This document shows positions 7,447-17,788 of a DNA stretch of 43,417 nucleotides, in pieces. Source of the stretch: Nitrospirota bacterium (lineage in GTDB: Bacteria > Nitrospirota > Thermodesulfovibrionia > Thermodesulfovibrionales > Magnetobacteriaceae); contig JADFYL010000005.1 of assembly GCA_015233045.1 (NCBI GenBank), forward strand, positions 1 through 43,417. The letters run 5' to 3'. The first letter of the stretch is position 1. Every line of letters starts with the position of its first letter. The translations under genes were made by a program, and so were the position numbers. The notes beneath the pieces are model-generated. The model saw only the letters and a program-made list of their open reading frames with translations, did not search any database and was not told the DNA's origin.

Positions 7447-9243
7447 GTGTGCGCCATTGCAGGAAAGTTAAAGTGGGACAACCCGCGGGTATCAGATGAG
7501 AGCGTGAGGCGGATGTGCGCCGCTATGGCACATAGGGGGCCTGACGACGAGGGTGTTGTTAGTCTGAATAACATCGTACTTGGACACCGGCGGCTGTCAA
7601 TAATTGACCTTTCGCAAAACGCAAGGCAGCCAATGCGCACCCCTGACAACCGCTATCACATCGTCTATAACGGTGAGGTCTATAATTTCAAGGCCATTCG
7701 CAAGGAATTGGAAGGCACCGGTGAGATATTCAGAACCTCGTCTGACACGGAGGTGGTGCTTCATGCCTATGCGCGTTGGGGTGCTGATTGTCTGTCCCGC
7801 TTTAACGGCATGTTCGCCCTTGCAATATGGGATATGAAACGAAGGGAACTATTCCTTGCACGCGACCGTTTCGGTAAAAAACCGTTATATTATTACAGCG
7901 ACACGGGGAAGGCATTCATATTTGCCTCGGAGCTTACCGCCCTGCAAAAAGACATGGCAGTGCCCACGGTAATCTCACCTGAAGGGCTTAACTGTTACCT
8001 TGCACTGGGATATATACTTTCCCCGCTGACAATTTTTGAAAATATATCCAAGCTTGAGTCGGCCTCTTATATGCTGGTCTCCGAATCTGGGGTTAAGAAG
8101 GTGCGCTACTGGGACTATGCCGCGGAGTTCAGGAATAAGACTGTTGAAAAAGAACAGGATATAGCCCGCAACGTCCTGGCGCTTTTAGAGGATTCAGTAA
8201 GGATGCGAATGGTAAGCGATGTACCAGTGGGGGCATTCCTAAGTGGTGGGATAGACTCAAGCTCAATAGTGTCTATAATGAAAAAGTATCACGATAACAT
8301 ACTCCATACGTTTAGCATTGGTTTCAATATTCCCAGCTATGACGAATCAATAGACGCGGAGAAGGTTGCAAATTGGCTCAATACAACACATCACAAAAAA
8401 GTATGTGCCATCGAATCGGACGATATCTTAGACAGCGCTGTTGAAGTTTACGGCGAACCATTTTCAGACACATCGCTGGTGCCTATGGTGGAGCTGTCAA
8501 AGCTGGCCTCAACACAGGTGAAGGTAGTCCTAAGTGGTGACGGTGCCGATGAGCTGTTCGCTGGATATATCACATACACGGCAGATAAAATGTACCGGCT
8601 GCTAAGCCCCGTACCTCACGTTGTAAAGGAAATTATGTATAAACTAAATCGCCCGATTGAACGCCTTATCACAAAAGACGCGGCAAAGACAAAGCTGAGC
8701 TGGCACTACAAGAGAAAGCAATTTCTAAACGGCATAATGGGCAGTCCTGAACAGGCGCATTACTCATGGCGATTGATACATACGGCACAAGAGCGGGAGG
8801 AAATCATGGGGGTGCACCACAGACAATTGATACACGATACCGACCCCTTCCATAGGTTCAAAAGGCACTACGATAACGTGCAGGGACTGCACTGGCTTGA
8901 CCGCAGCCTCTACGTAGACGCGATGACCTGGCTGCCCGACGATATACTGGTTAAAGTGGACAGGGCGTCAATGAGCAGCGGGCTTGAGGCGCGATGTCCG
9001 TATCTTGATGTTAATCTTGCAAGTTATGCCGCCCAAATTCCGGCAGGATATAAAATGAGGGGGCTTAGGAAAAAATATATACTAAAGCAGGCGCTGAGGG
9101 GCACGCTGCCTGAGTTTATCCTTAATAAGAAGAAAAGTGGATTTAATTCGCCTGTTGGGGCGTGGATAGGAAGCGTTAACGGAGACGAGTTCAAGGCCTT
9201 TAATGAATACATCCTGAAAAAACGGCCCGAAAAAATGATTTGA
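7447..9243 (+). CDS. asnB: Glutamine-hydrolysing asparagine synthase
   Basis: AsnB makes asparagine from aspartate, glutamine and ATP. The N-terminal glutaminase domain starts with a GTG codon so that Cys2 becomes the nucleophile (MCAIAG; most relatives read MCGIAG). Other glutaminase motifs, AHRGPDD and YNGEVYNF, are present. The synthetase domain has the ATP-pyrophosphatase loop SGGIDSS at 266-272 and the later SGDGADELFAGY. The 598-residue length is typical of the wide family that also modifies cell-surface sugars or peptides, so a biosynthetic rather than surface role is not proven. There is no convincing Shine-Dalgarno. Confidence 0.9.
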   Translation: MCAIAGKLKWDNPRVSDESVRRMCAAMAHRGPDDEGVVSLNNIVLGHRRLSIIDLSQNARQPMRTPDNRYHIVYNGEVYNFKAIRKELEGTGEIFRTSSDTEVVLHAYARWGADCLSRFNGMFALAIWDMKRRELFLARDRFGKKPLYYYSDTGKAFIFASELTALQKDMAVPTVISPEGLNCYLALGYILSPLTIFENISKLESASYMLVSESGVKKVRYWDYAAEFRNKTVEKEQDIARNVLALLEDSVRMRMVSDVPVGAFLSGGIDSSSIVSIMKKYHDNILHTFSIGFNIPSYDESIDAEKVANWLNTTHHKKVCAIESDDILDSAVEVYGEPFSDTSLVPMVELSKLASTQVKVVLSGDGADELFAGYITYTADKMYRLLSPVPHVVKEIMYKLNRPIERLITKDAAKTKLSWHYKRKQFLNGIMGSPEQAHYSWRLIHTAQEREEIMGVHHRQLIHDTDPFHRFKRHYDNVQGLHWLDRSLYVDAMTWLPDDILVKVDRASMSSGLEARCPYLDVNLASYAAQIPAGYKMRGLRKKYILKQALRGTLPEFILNKKKSGFNSPVGAWIGSVNGDEFKAFNEYILKKRPEKMI

Positions 9244-9321
9244 CCGCGCCCTCATAATGGCCTCCCAAATTGAGCCATAAAAACTGCGTTCACAAAAAAA
9301 GACACTAAACCAGTCAAAAGA

Positions 9322-9330
9322 TGTTACAAT
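9322..9330 (+). promoter_or_regulatory. Extended -10 promoter for carB
   Basis: TGTTACAAT matches the extended -10 pattern TGnTATAAT with one mismatch, and lies 18 bp before the carB ATG. The -35 region is poor, as allowed for extended -10 promoters. A GAGGT ribosome-binding site sits between it and the start. Confidence 0.4.
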
Positions 9331-9348
9331 AGCGCACGTGAGGTTGAC

Positions 9349-12300
9349 ATGCCAAAGAGACACGACATAAAGAAAATACTTATAATTGGCTCCGGGCCGA
9401 TAGTCATAGGGCAGGCCTGCGAGTTTGACTACTCTGGCACTCAGGCGTGTAAGGCGCTGAGGGAGGAGGGGTATGAGGTAATACTGATTAACTCCAACCC
9501 CGCCACGATTATGACCGACCCCGAGACCGCCGACGTTACGTATATCGAGCCACTGACAACTGAGTTCCTCGAAATGATTATCGAAAAAGAACGCCCCGAC
9601 GCCCTGCTTCCCACAATGGGGGGCCAGACCGCCCTGAATCTAACCGTTGAGGCCGCCGCGATGGGCATTTTCGACAAGTACGGCGTGACACTCATAGGGG
9701 CAAACCTCGACGCCATTCACAAGGCGGAAAACAGGGAGCTGTTCAAGCGTTCAATGGAGCGCATAGGCCTGCGCGTACCCAGAGGCGTTGCCGTATCAAG
9801 CATGGACGAGGGGCTGAAATCGCTGGATTATGTGAAGCTGCCCGTCATCCTGCGGCCTGCCTTCACACTTGGAGGCACGGGCGGGGGGGTTGCCTACAAT
9901 ATTGAAGAGTTTGGCCCGCTGCTCAAAAAGGCCCTCGACCTAAGCCCTGCCAGGCAGGTGCTGATAGAGGAATCCGTCATCGGCTGGAAGGAGTATGAGC
10001 TTGAGGTGATGAGAGACACCGCTGACAACGTAGTAATAATCTGCTCAATAGAGAACCTTGACCCGATGGGTATTCACACGGGGGATTCAATCACCGTCGC
10101 CCCGGCCCAGACCCTCACCGACAAAGAGTATCAGAAGATGAGAGACGCGTCAATTGAGATAATTCGTGAAATAGGCGTTGACACAGGGGGAAGTAACATC
10201 CAGTTCGCGGTAAACCCCGAAAATGGCGGCATGATGGTCATAGAGATGAATCCGCGTGTGTCAAGAAGCTCCGCCCTTGCAAGCAAGGCAACTGGTTTCC
10301 CCATCGCCAAAATCGCGGCAAAGCTGGCCATCGGCATGAGGCTTGACGAAATAACAAACGACATAACCGGCGAGACCCCTGCCTCCTTTGAGCCGACCAT
10401 AGACTATGTGGTCACAAAAATCCCCCGCTTTGCCTTTGAGAAATTCCCCGAGGCGGAGGCGGTGCTTACGGTGTCAATGAAGTCTGTTGGAGAGGTAATG
10501 GCCATAGGAAGGACATTTAAGGAATCCCTTCAGAAGGCCATCAGAAGCCTTGAGGCGGATACCTGTGGCTTTGAACCCATCACTGGTCTGACGCGCGGGG
10601 TGTTAAAGGGAAAACTTCAGACCCCTAATGCCGAGAGGATATGGTACGTTGCACAGGCACTGCGCGATGGGTATGACGTCCAGTGGATATTCGATTTGAC
10701 AAAGATAGATACCTGGTTTTTGAATAATATCAAAGAAATAGTCAACATGGAGTCGGCCATAAAAGAAAGGGGCACCGAGCCGGATGTCTTGAGGAAGGCA
10801 AAGGAGTTTGGCTACTCGGACAAGATGCTTGCCTCCCTGATGGGTAAGGACGAAAAGGCGGTAAGGGCGCTAAGACAGGGGCATGGCATTAAGCCGACCT
10901 ATAAGATAGTTGATACCTGTGCTGCGGAGTTTAAGGCGCGAACCCCATATCTTTATTCCACATACGAACGGCCCTTTTATAGACTACTTCCTGACGGCGG
11001 GATGGAGGTTGTCTCCGCATGCGAGGCCAACCCGACGACAAAGAAAAAGATAATCATCCTTGGCTCAGGGCCAAACAGGATAGGGCAGGGGATTGAATTT
11101 GACTACTGCTGTGTGCAGGCCGCCTATGCCTTGAAGGAACTTGGGTATGAGACGATCATGATAAACTGTAACCCTGAGACCGTAAGCACTGACTACGACA
11201 CCTCAGACCGGCTCTATTTCGAGCCTCTTACTATTGAGGATGTTCTTGCGATAATTGAAATTGAGCAACCGGAGGGTGTTATTGTCCAGTTTGGGGGGCA
11301 GACGCCGCTAAAGCTTGCCGTACCGCTGGAAAGAGAGGGAATCCGGGTTCTCGGCACATCGGCGGACGCCATAGACAGGGCGGAGGACAGAAAGAGATTT
11401 AAAGAACTTATTCATAGGCTTAGGCTCAAACAGCCCGAAAATGAGACTGCCACGTCAGCCTCTGAGGCCATCATGAGTGCTGAACGCATCGGCTACCCGG
11501 TCATGGTAAGGCCGTCGTATGTCCTTGGCGGGCGGGCAATGGAGATAGTCTATGACGATGTGTCACTTGCCGACTATATGGTAAGGGCGGTAAAGGCGTC
11601 GCCGGAGCACCCGGTGCTGGTGGATAAATACCTTCAGGACGCTATAGAGATAGATGTTGACGCGGTCTGCGACGGTGTGGATGTCATCGTTGGCGGGGTG
11701 ATGGAACATATAGAGGAGGCCGGCATACATTCGGGGGATTCGGCCTGCTCGCTGCCGCCGTATTCTTTGAGCGATGAACTGATAAAAGAGATAAAAACTC
11801 AGACGAGGGCGCTTGCCCTTGAACTCAACGTCATAGGGCTGATGAATGTCCAGTTCGCCGTCAAAGGTGGTGAGGTCTATATACTTGAGGTAAACCCCAG
11901 GGCGTCCAGGACGATTCCCTATGTGAGTAAGACCACGGGGCTGGCGCTGGCGAAGGTTGCTGCAAAGGTGATGGCCGGTATGACGCTGAAAGAACTTGGC
12001 GTAACACGGGAGATAAGCCACGCCCACATCTCGGTAAAGGAATCGGTGCTGCCGTTTGAGAGGTTTCCCGGTGTGGATACGATACTTGGCCCTGAGATGA
12101 AGTCCACGGGAGAGGTCATGGGTATAGACGGCGACTTCGGCACGGCGTATGCGAAGGCTCAGACGTCGAGCTTCAATAAGCTGCCCTTGTCCGGCAAGAT
12201 ATTTATCAGCGTACGGGATGAGGATAAGTCTGCTGTTGCTGAGATAGCCAGGCAGCTCATAGATAAGGATTTTACGCTTGTGGCAACCGGGGGTACGGCA

Positions 12301-12615
12301 CAATTCCTTGACACCTACGGCCTCGACTCCGAGGTAGTCCTCAAGGTAAGAGAAGGCCGTCCCAACATCCTTGATCTAATAAAGAACAAGGAGATAAGTT
12401 TTATAATAAACACGGTCTCAGGCGCGGAGGCAAAGAAGGACTCACAGTCAATTCGCACAAACGCGCTGCTCTATAAAGTTCCGTATTCTACGACGATAGC
12501 CGGTGCGAGGGCAGTCATAAGGGCGATAGAAAAGTTACAATCAGGGAGGCTTGGGATAAAATCAATCCAGGAGTATCACGAGGAGATTGCCGGGGCCATG
12601 CGGTCAGTAACTTAA
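9349..12615 (+). CDS. carB: Carbamoyl-phosphate synthase large subunit
   Basis: CarB makes carbamoyl phosphate from ammonia (delivered by CarA), bicarbonate and two ATP, feeding pyrimidine and arginine synthesis. The two internally homologous ATP-grasp halves are clear: [18 protein letters not shown] near residue 13 and its echo [16 protein letters not shown] near residue 570. The typical [15 protein letters not shown] segment lies near 720. The C-terminal ~140 residues form the MGS-like allosteric domain ([17 protein letters not shown] onward). Length of 1088 residues is normal. carA is not adjacent in this window. Confidence 0.97.
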   Translation: MPKRHDIKKILIIGSGPIVIGQACEFDYSGTQACKALREEGYEVILINSNPATIMTDPETADVTYIEPLTTEFLEMIIEKERPDALLPTMGGQTALNLTVEAAAMGIFDKYGVTLIGANLDAIHKAENRELFKRSMERIGLRVPRGVAVSSMDEGLKSLDYVKLPVILRPAFTLGGTGGGVAYNIEEFGPLLKKALDLSPARQVLIEESVIGWKEYELEVMRDTADNVVIICSIENLDPMGIHTGDSITVAPAQTLTDKEYQKMRDASIEIIREIGVDTGGSNIQFAVNPENGGMMVIEMNPRVSRSSALASKATGFPIAKIAAKLAIGMRLDEITNDITGETPASFEPTIDYVVTKIPRFAFEKFPEAEAVLTVSMKSVGEVMAIGRTFKESLQKAIRSLEADTCGFEPITGLTRGVLKGKLQTPNAERIWYVAQALRDGYDVQWIFDLTKIDTWFLNNIKEIVNMESAIKERGTEPDVLRKAKEFGYSDKMLASLMGKDEKAVRALRQGHGIKPTYKIVDTCAAEFKARTPYLYSTYERPFYRLLPDGGMEVVSACEANPTTKKKIIILGSGPNRIGQGIEFDYCCVQAAYALKELGYETIMINCNPETVSTDYDTSDRLYFEPLTIEDVLAIIEIEQPEGVIVQFGGQTPLKLAVPLEREGIRVLGTSADAIDRAEDRKRFKELIHRLRLKQPENETATSASEAIMSAERIGYPVMVRPSYVLGGRAMEIVYDDVSLADYMVRAVKASPEHPVLVDKYLQDAIEIDVDAVCDGVDVIVGGVMEHIEEAGIHSGDSACSLPPYSLSDELIKEIKTQTRALALELNVIGLMNVQFAVKGGEVYILEVNPRASRTIPYVSKTTGLALAKVAAKVMAGMTLKELGVTREISHAHISVKESVLPFERFPGVDTILGPEMKSTGEVMGIDGDFGTAYAKAQTSSFNKLPLSGKIFISVRDEDKSAVAEIARQLIDKDFTLVATGGTAQFLDTYGLDSEVVLKVREGRPNILDLIKNKEISFIINTVSGAEAKKDSQSIRTNALLYKVPYSTTIAGARAVIRAIEKLQSGRLGIKSIQEYHEEIAGAMRSVT

Positions 12616-12644
12616 AGTAAACGTGTAAAATATAAGGAGAACAT

Positions 12645-12929
12645 ATGAAGTTGACAGAAGCGCCGAACTGCCCGTACTGTGGGCAGAAGATGAGTAAGAC
12701 CGAGCCGCCGACATTTAATCTCAGCGATGGACTTGGCTGGTGTACGCCATATATGTACATATGTTTTAACGACGAGTGCAGCTTTTACGTAAAGGGCTGG
12801 GAACAAATCATGGTCAACTACGGGAAGACGGCCTCGTACAGGTGTATGTACTACCCGGACACAGGCGAGATGGACGCCATATGCGTATACGCCCCTGACG
12901 GTATGAAGGGGCAGATAATCGAGGAATAG
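12645..12929 (+). CDS. Small zinc-ribbon-like protein
   Basis: A 94-residue protein with CPYCGQKM (Cys9, Cys12) and CFNDECSFY (Cys40, Cys45), an arrangement that suggests one zinc-ribbon site. The rest contains aromatic-rich segments (YMYICFNDE, YRCMYYPDTGE) and no membrane segment. A clean Shine-Dalgarno (AAGGAG) precedes the ATG. I do not recognise a functional family. It follows carB by 29 bp and could be co-transcribed with it. Confidence 0.7.
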   Translation: MKLTEAPNCPYCGQKMSKTEPPTFNLSDGLGWCTPYMYICFNDECSFYVKGWEQIMVNYGKTASYRCMYYPDTGEMDAICVYAPDGMKGQIIEE

Positions 12930-12992
12930 GGCAGGGCTGGTAGGAATATGGACGCATATACAAACCCGTAGGATTGAGGGCACAATATAACC

Positions 12993-13514
12993 ATGGAAGC
13001 GGCTGCGCTTGAGCGGGACTTAGACTTAACGGAGATAATCAACGGGGAGGAAGTTGTGTCGCCAAGCCCTTTTAGGAAACACCAGGAGATAGTAAAGAGG
13101 CTCAACAGAATAATAGACCGCCATGTCGAGCTCAACGGTTTAGGAGAGTTATATTTCTCTCCTCTTGACGTAATATTAGAAGAAGGGATTAATCGCCTTC
13201 AACCCGATATACTTTTTATCAGAAAAGAGAATGTGGCCATACTTCAGGATTGGATACGAGGCGTACCGGATATGGTCTGTGAGATAGTATCTTCAAGTAG
13301 TTACGAATATGATACCGAAGTGAAGAAGTCTATTTATGAGAAATACGGTGTGCCGGAGTACTGGATAGTCATGCCTGAACTAAAGACGATTGAGATATTC
13401 ACCCTTGATGTTGTTAAGTATAAACTGCTCACAGTTGCGGCGTTTGAGGGAGTGGTTACGTCTAAGGTCATAGAGGGGCTTCAGGTTAATATCAAAGATG
13501 TGTTCGAAGACTGA
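12993..13514 (+). CDS. Uma2-family (DUF820) PD-(D/E)XK endonuclease-like protein
   Basis: Members of this family have a restriction-endonuclease-like fold and often occur in many copies or near mobile DNA; their cellular role is mostly unknown. The core is visible: LQPDILFI (first acidic residue, near 68), VPDMVCEIVSSSS (with the glutamate, near 92), and KKSIYEKYGVPEYWIVMPE (near 109). The leading NGEEVVSPSPFRKHQ resembles the family N-terminus. It is 173 residues, close to the usual size. No strong ribosome-binding site precedes the ATG. Confidence 0.8.
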   Translation: MEAAALERDLDLTEIINGEEVVSPSPFRKHQEIVKRLNRIIDRHVELNGLGELYFSPLDVILEEGINRLQPDILFIRKENVAILQDWIRGVPDMVCEIVSSSSYEYDTEVKKSIYEKYGVPEYWIVMPELKTIEIFTLDVVKYKLLTVAAFEGVVTSKVIEGLQVNIKDVFED

Positions 13515-13698
13515 AATCTTTAAAGCATTTGCGCTATGTCATCGTTTTGTCTAATGTTTGAGATGCAGTCGTTTTAATATGGGATTGAAAATATAAGCGA
13601 TATTTAGGTATACTACCCTAAGTTAAGAGAAGAGCGCGCGCATGGGGGGCACTTATTTTGAGTAAACCCCAAACGGAGTATTTTATGTTCGCCAATTC

Positions 13699-14148
13699 AT
13701 GTGCTTTTCGGGGAGATTAAATAATGCGCTGAGAAGTCTGTCAGAAAATAGCCCGAAATACCTGATAGATACCGATTGGTTGATAGACCTTCTCAAGGGC
13801 GTGGAGCTTGTTCGCCAGAAATTACAAGAGTTTAGTCATGACGGACTTTCTATAAGTATCATTTCCCTTGCTGGAATTTATGTGGGGATTTATGACTCCA
13901 AAACACAGGACAAACAACAACAGTCATTAGACGCGTTTTTAACACCGAATTTGGTTGTTTTAGGAATAGATGCTGATATTTGTAAAGTTTTTGCCAGACA
14001 ACGGAAGGTACTGCGAAAAAGTGGACTGTTGATTGATGACTTCGACCTGCTAATCGCCGCTACTGCGATTTGTTATGATTTGGTTATATTGACTAATAAT
14101 ATAAGACATTTTAAGAGAGTGGAAAATCTAAAAATCATTTCTTTGTAA
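13699..14148 (+). CDS. PIN-domain (VapC-like) protein, probably catalytically impaired
   Basis: PIN domains are Mg-dependent RNases and usually act as toxins of VapBC pairs. Visible motifs are YLIDTDWLIDLLKG (first Asp at 24), DDFDLLIAATA (Asp114/116) and the C-terminal LTNNIRHFKRV. The position that normally holds the second acidic residue (S-L-A-E) is Gly59 here (SLAGIYVG; codon GGA), so the metal site is likely incomplete. The true start is uncertain. A better ribosome-binding site (GGAG, 13675-13678) serves an overlapping 11-codon frame from 13685. No VapB-like antitoxin gene is visible upstream. Confidence 0.7.
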   Translation: MCFSGRLNNALRSLSENSPKYLIDTDWLIDLLKGVELVRQKLQEFSHDGLSISIISLAGIYVGIYDSKTQDKQQQSLDAFLTPNLVVLGIDADICKVFARQRKVLRKSGLLIDDFDLLIAATAICYDLVILTNNIRHFKRVENLKIISL

Positions 14149-14313
14149 ATATTAATTTCTACTCACTATACAGGGTACCAATTCTTCCAGAGTTTTGAGG
14201 TAGCTTATCCGGGGTCTCTGCTATAATAGACAAAAAGGATTCTTCTGTCCAGTTTTGGGAAAATTACTCATTTGTCTGCAACCTTGGCACGCCGCCGCAG
14301 TCGCGCGCTGCCG

Positions 14314-16017
14314 TTATCGCATAGTGGTTTTCAGGTATGAGGAGACTATGGCTGCGGCTGCGTTGTTGCCTTTGTCGTTCCAATGCCCGTCGAGGTGCCA
14401 ATAGCCCATGTTAAACTCATCCTTATAATTGTTGAGGTCAATAGTGTGTGCAACCGCGGGAAGGCGCGCCGACAGCTCCTGTCCCAGCGCGTGGATGGTG
14501 CTGAGTTTTTCGCGAAAATCTATCATCGGCAGCCAGAAGTGATAATACTCTTCGTCAAGGGCTGAGGCCTCAGGGATGAGTACACACGTAAGGCCAACAT
14601 TTCTGCTATCGGCCTCGGCCTGAAGCTCCTTAAATAATAATATATAGTTGTCTATTGCCTGTGTGACACCCTGCGCTGAGGGCTTCTCAAAGCTGGCCGG
14701 TATATTGTAAACATATTTCTCTATGGCTGGAAAAGACAGATACACCATGTCAGGCTCTTGAAGGAATTCATCAAGGAATCCTCCGCCTAAGTGGCAGAGT
14801 TTATTGACAATCTCTTCTGGAATATCTTTTTTATTATTTCCAGCAATTATCCCTGCGATATATTGAAGACGCTTTTCTTTGGGCAGTGAATAGCCTGCCG
14901 TGTATCTCCGGTAATCTTCCTTCACCGCGCCTCTGGCCTTAAGAGATGGTGCCGCGCCGATAAATTTCCCCTGCCAGAGTTGGCACAAGGCGGCTAACAG
15001 CTTTGGGAAGCGGCTCTCAAGCGGGAACGACCTACCGTGTGATTTATTGCTGTGTGCGGCGATGGCAAGATATATGAAATTCAGCTCATTTAGCGGCAGG
15101 TTAAACGGTTTTAGGGCATTTAGGAGGCCGTCTTTATTGGTAAAGAGGACATTATTGTTTTTAAGATGAATCAACTCGCGCAATATTTTCCTATCCGTCC
15201 TGCCTGTCATGTATAGTATCGCATGGTCTGAGACATAAAATGGCGCGTGTTTGTATGGAGTGTATTCATAGTTAATATCAAGGTCGTTAGCGAGACAGAT
15301 AAAAATTACTACGTGAGCTGGCTTATAGTCAAAGGCAAACTCGAAGAATCTGAAACGATAGTCCACCGGGTCTGTATCGTCCTGTGAGAGATTTATGATT
15401 TCGATGTCCTTATTTACGGGCTTCAGCCTTTCCTCTACAAGCCATGCGGCGTTGTGGGTTGAGCGCACCTGCAGGAAAGAATCTCCAATAAAGACAATCT
15501 GCCGCTTGCCGGTTTGTGCGGGCTGGCGCTCTTTGTCTGGCCAACCCAGTGAATTAAACGTCTCACGATGAACTGCCCCGCGAAAATGCGTATCTTTTAT
15601 GGTCAGGCGCCGCCCCATGAGGCGCTGAAGGGTTATCTCATCTTTAGTGTACACCTCACGCGCATATTCAAACGGGGGTTGAGTTTTAAACGGAATTGCA
15701 TACTCTGCGACAAACAGGCACGAGGCATAAAATAACAGTATGAATACAGAATTTGCAAAAATTATAAACCTATACTTTTTTGATATAATCCCAAATATAA
15801 CATAAGAGGCCATGACAACTGCCGAGGTCAGCAGCAATACCCTTGCGGTCACTGCCCACTTGCCTGAGCCTACGATGCTATTGTTTATCTGAAAAAAATA
15901 CATCAGCGAATGGGACAGCACGGCGGCTATGACGGCGGCGTGTGGCAGCCAGAACAGTACAACCTTTGGCGCTATGGAGTTACTGTTTTCAGGATGTGAA
16001 AAAATGCCCTGCAGCAT
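14314..16017 (-). CDS. Membrane-anchored SGNH/GDSL-type hydrolase or acyltransferase-like protein
   Basis: A 567-residue protein with about three N-terminal membrane segments (residues ~22-42, 58-78, 85-105) and a large SGNH domain. The nucleophile motif is VFIGDSFLQ with Ser180; the C-terminal DGHWN (Asp543, His545) supplies the other catalytic residues, as in AlgX/AlgJ-like proteins. NSLGWPDKER upstream of the nucleophile is also typical. Relatives add or remove acyl groups on exported polysaccharide; here the neighbouring glycosyltransferases support a surface-glycan role. It has its own near-consensus promoter and no Shine-Dalgarno, so the message is probably leaderless. Confidence 0.75.
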   Translation of the reverse strand: MLQGIFSHPENSNSIAPKVVLFWLPHAAVIAAVLSHSLMYFFQINNSIVGSGKWAVTARVLLLTSAVVMASYVIFGIISKKYRFIIFANSVFILLFYASCLFVAEYAIPFKTQPPFEYAREVYTKDEITLQRLMGRRLTIKDTHFRGAVHRETFNSLGWPDKERQPAQTGKRQIVFIGDSFLQVRSTHNAAWLVEERLKPVNKDIEIINLSQDDTDPVDYRFRFFEFAFDYKPAHVVIFICLANDLDINYEYTPYKHAPFYVSDHAILYMTGRTDRKILRELIHLKNNNVLFTNKDGLLNALKPFNLPLNELNFIYLAIAAHSNKSHGRSFPLESRFPKLLAALCQLWQGKFIGAAPSLKARGAVKEDYRRYTAGYSLPKEKRLQYIAGIIAGNNKKDIPEEIVNKLCHLGGGFLDEFLQEPDMVYLSFPAIEKYVYNIPASFEKPSAQGVTQAIDNYILLFKELQAEADSRNVGLTCVLIPEASALDEEYYHFWLPMIDFREKLSTIHALGQELSARLPAVAHTIDLNNYKDEFNMGYWHLDGHWNDKGNNAAAAIVSSYLKTTMR

Positions 16018-16022
16018 AGGTG

Positions 16023-16052
16023 ATTATATTCACAGACATGTTTGTATGTCAA
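16023..16052 (-). promoter_or_regulatory. Consensus promoter for the SGNH gene (leaderless)
   Basis: On the minus strand TTGACA (16047-16052) and TATAAT (16023-16028) are both perfect and are separated by 18 bp. Only 5 bp separate the -10 box from the ATG at 16017, so transcription should start at or within a base or two of the start codon. Confidence 0.75.
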
Positions 16053-16156
16053 GAGTACTGAGGCCGCCAACGGGCGGCAGCCCAAACTCAATAGACAAAA
16101 CATGTGCAAAACTATGGGGTGAAGGGGAGGTTACCTCCCATTCGTCGTTAATCCTT
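16053..16156 (-). repeat. Dispersed repeat, copy 2
   Basis: About 104 bp, closely matching 28210-28310. It starts at the last codons of the GT39 gene (AAGGATTAA) and ends next to the -35 box of the SGNH gene. It contains hairpin A, GAAGGGGAGG-TTA-CCTCCCATTC (16121-16143, one mismatch), and hairpin B, GCCGCC-AACG-GGCGGC (16063-16078). Confidence 0.85.
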
Positions 16157-17782
16157 ATGCTGTAATGAAACATCAAAAACAACGATGTTGTCGTCTGTAT
16201 GGACGGGGTTTCCAAATATCAACCTATAATATTTTATCCAGTGTGCCATATCCACCGCCTCCGCGTTTGAATATATACTGGTTACCTCATTTATAAGATT
16301 CTTATGGAACACGACATACTTCACCTTTCGTCTTTTTAAATCCTGATAATCAGAGAGATTGACAAAATTTCTAAATCGTGCTCGCTTATTAAATGGGAAT
16401 TCCCCGAAGTGTAATAAATCAGCGCCAACGAATCCTATTACTACGCGCTGCCTGTGAAGTTGCTGGTAATAGACGTAAATGACGTTACTTTGATATGAAT
16501 AATACCACGGGGCTTCGACTATAGTGATGCTGTCCTTGTCTATCTTTTGTAAATCATAATAAAATTGTGGCATTGATTTTGGGCGTAGTTTTTTGGCGTA
16601 TTTGTTGTAGGGATTATAGTCATGTTGAAACAGGACGTGATTAGTAAAACTATTAGGCCGATAATAAATATTTCTCAAAGGACTGAATAAAATCAGGGAC
16701 AAGACAACAATTACGCTTATGACATGAGGCAAACGCGGCAGAATATTTCTCAGGCAGCCATCAATCCTTACAAGGCCGACGCCAGACAGCAGGAGCATTA
16801 CAGGAAGTTTGGACAATGTATAGCGTGCAAAAACAGCGGGAATGACGCTTGCGTAAGGGGCAGACAGTACAATAAAAACCGTCTGAAACAGACATGCTGT
16901 AAAGACATATAACGCAAAACGTGGCCGTGTCTTGAGTATTTGCCACACCCCAATTACACCTGCCGCAACCAGCACTGCCTCAATCCATGAGCATCTGGTG
17001 CCATAAAAAAGTTTAAGCGACTCAAGGAAGGTCTCAATGGTGGGCCGGTCTTTTGCGATTTTGGCAGAGAATGAGCCGCTTCTGTCGCTGAGAACGAAAT
17101 ATACTAATAGAGACAACAGGGCGGACACTAGTGTATAGACGATTACCGTTTCAAGTTTTGGTGCCTTTGCCGATTGTGTTTTCTTATGTAGTTCCCATCC
17201 TGTCTCAAGCGGCAGTACGACAAGTGGGGCGATGAGAAAGGGAAGGGCGGTAAGATGCAGGTATGGGGCTGCCACGGCGCAAATGACGTAAATCACTGCC
17301 CATTTCTTACCGTCCCCGCCTCTCCATTTGAGAAAGGCCATAACCCCTCCCAGGGCAAGTACAGGGATAAACGCATATGGTCTTGCAAGCCTTGCATAGA
17401 AAATCATCAGGGGTGAAATCGCTATAAGCCACGCAAAGACGAGACTTGCGCCGCGTCCTACAACTGTTCGTGCCGCAATCGGCAGCACAATGACCGCAAG
17501 CATACCGAAAAGCAGCGACGGCCCCTGCATGACCCACTCTGATAGTATCACGTGGTCAAGCATGAGCTTATAGAACACTGTCAATGGAACGCTGTCGGTC
17601 GTTTCCCCTGGGTTTGAGATGATGCCTAGTATTGTCAGATTGAAGATTTTATGTATTGAGTGCCATTCATCGTCCGCGATTACCTGATAGGTTATTTGAT
17701 AAAACCGAAGGGCGGCGGCTACCGTAATGGCCGAAATAAATAAAATATTCCTATAAATGTATGCGTAAATTGTTCTTTTCAA
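16148..17782 (-). CDS. GT39-family membrane glycosyltransferase (ArnT/PMT-like)
   Basis: A GT-C fold integral membrane enzyme that transfers a sugar from a polyprenyl-phosphate donor to protein, lipid A or glycan. It has the N-terminal membrane segment followed by the first-loop acidic pair in ADDEWHSI (residues 37-39), then many hydrophobic segments with the characteristic ISPLMIFYARLARPYAF near residue 125, and a soluble C-terminal domain from about 400. 544 residues is normal for this family. It lies 6 bp downstream of the 164-residue gene in the same operon. The acceptor is unknown. Confidence 0.85.
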   Translation of the reverse strand: MKRTIYAYIYRNILFISAITVAAALRFYQITYQVIADDEWHSIHKIFNLTILGIISNPGETTDSVPLTVFYKLMLDHVILSEWVMQGPSLLFGMLAVIVLPIAARTVVGRGASLVFAWLIAISPLMIFYARLARPYAFIPVLALGGVMAFLKWRGGDGKKWAVIYVICAVAAPYLHLTALPFLIAPLVVLPLETGWELHKKTQSAKAPKLETVIVYTLVSALLSLLVYFVLSDRSGSFSAKIAKDRPTIETFLESLKLFYGTRCSWIEAVLVAAGVIGVWQILKTRPRFALYVFTACLFQTVFIVLSAPYASVIPAVFARYTLSKLPVMLLLSGVGLVRIDGCLRNILPRLPHVISVIVVLSLILFSPLRNIYYRPNSFTNHVLFQHDYNPYNKYAKKLRPKSMPQFYYDLQKIDKDSITIVEAPWYYSYQSNVIYVYYQQLHRQRVVIGFVGADLLHFGEFPFNKRARFRNFVNLSDYQDLKRRKVKYVVFHKNLINEVTSIYSNAEAVDMAHWIKYYRLIFGNPVHTDDNIVVFDVSLQHKD

Positions 17783-17788
17783 GTTGAC

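Noticed and set aside
11563-12303. 246-residue minus-strand open frame inside carB
   Set aside because: Antisense to a highly conserved gene, with no domain signal.
13515-13698. Search for a VapB-type antitoxin before the PIN gene
   Set aside because: Only frames of 7 and 11 codons with starts were found; none looks like an antitoxin.
15929-16165. Open frame sharing PPTGGS and NSIDKTCAK with one at 28089-28319
   Set aside because: The shared peptide is only the translation of the dispersed repeat; the frames otherwise lie antisense to or out of frame with real genes.
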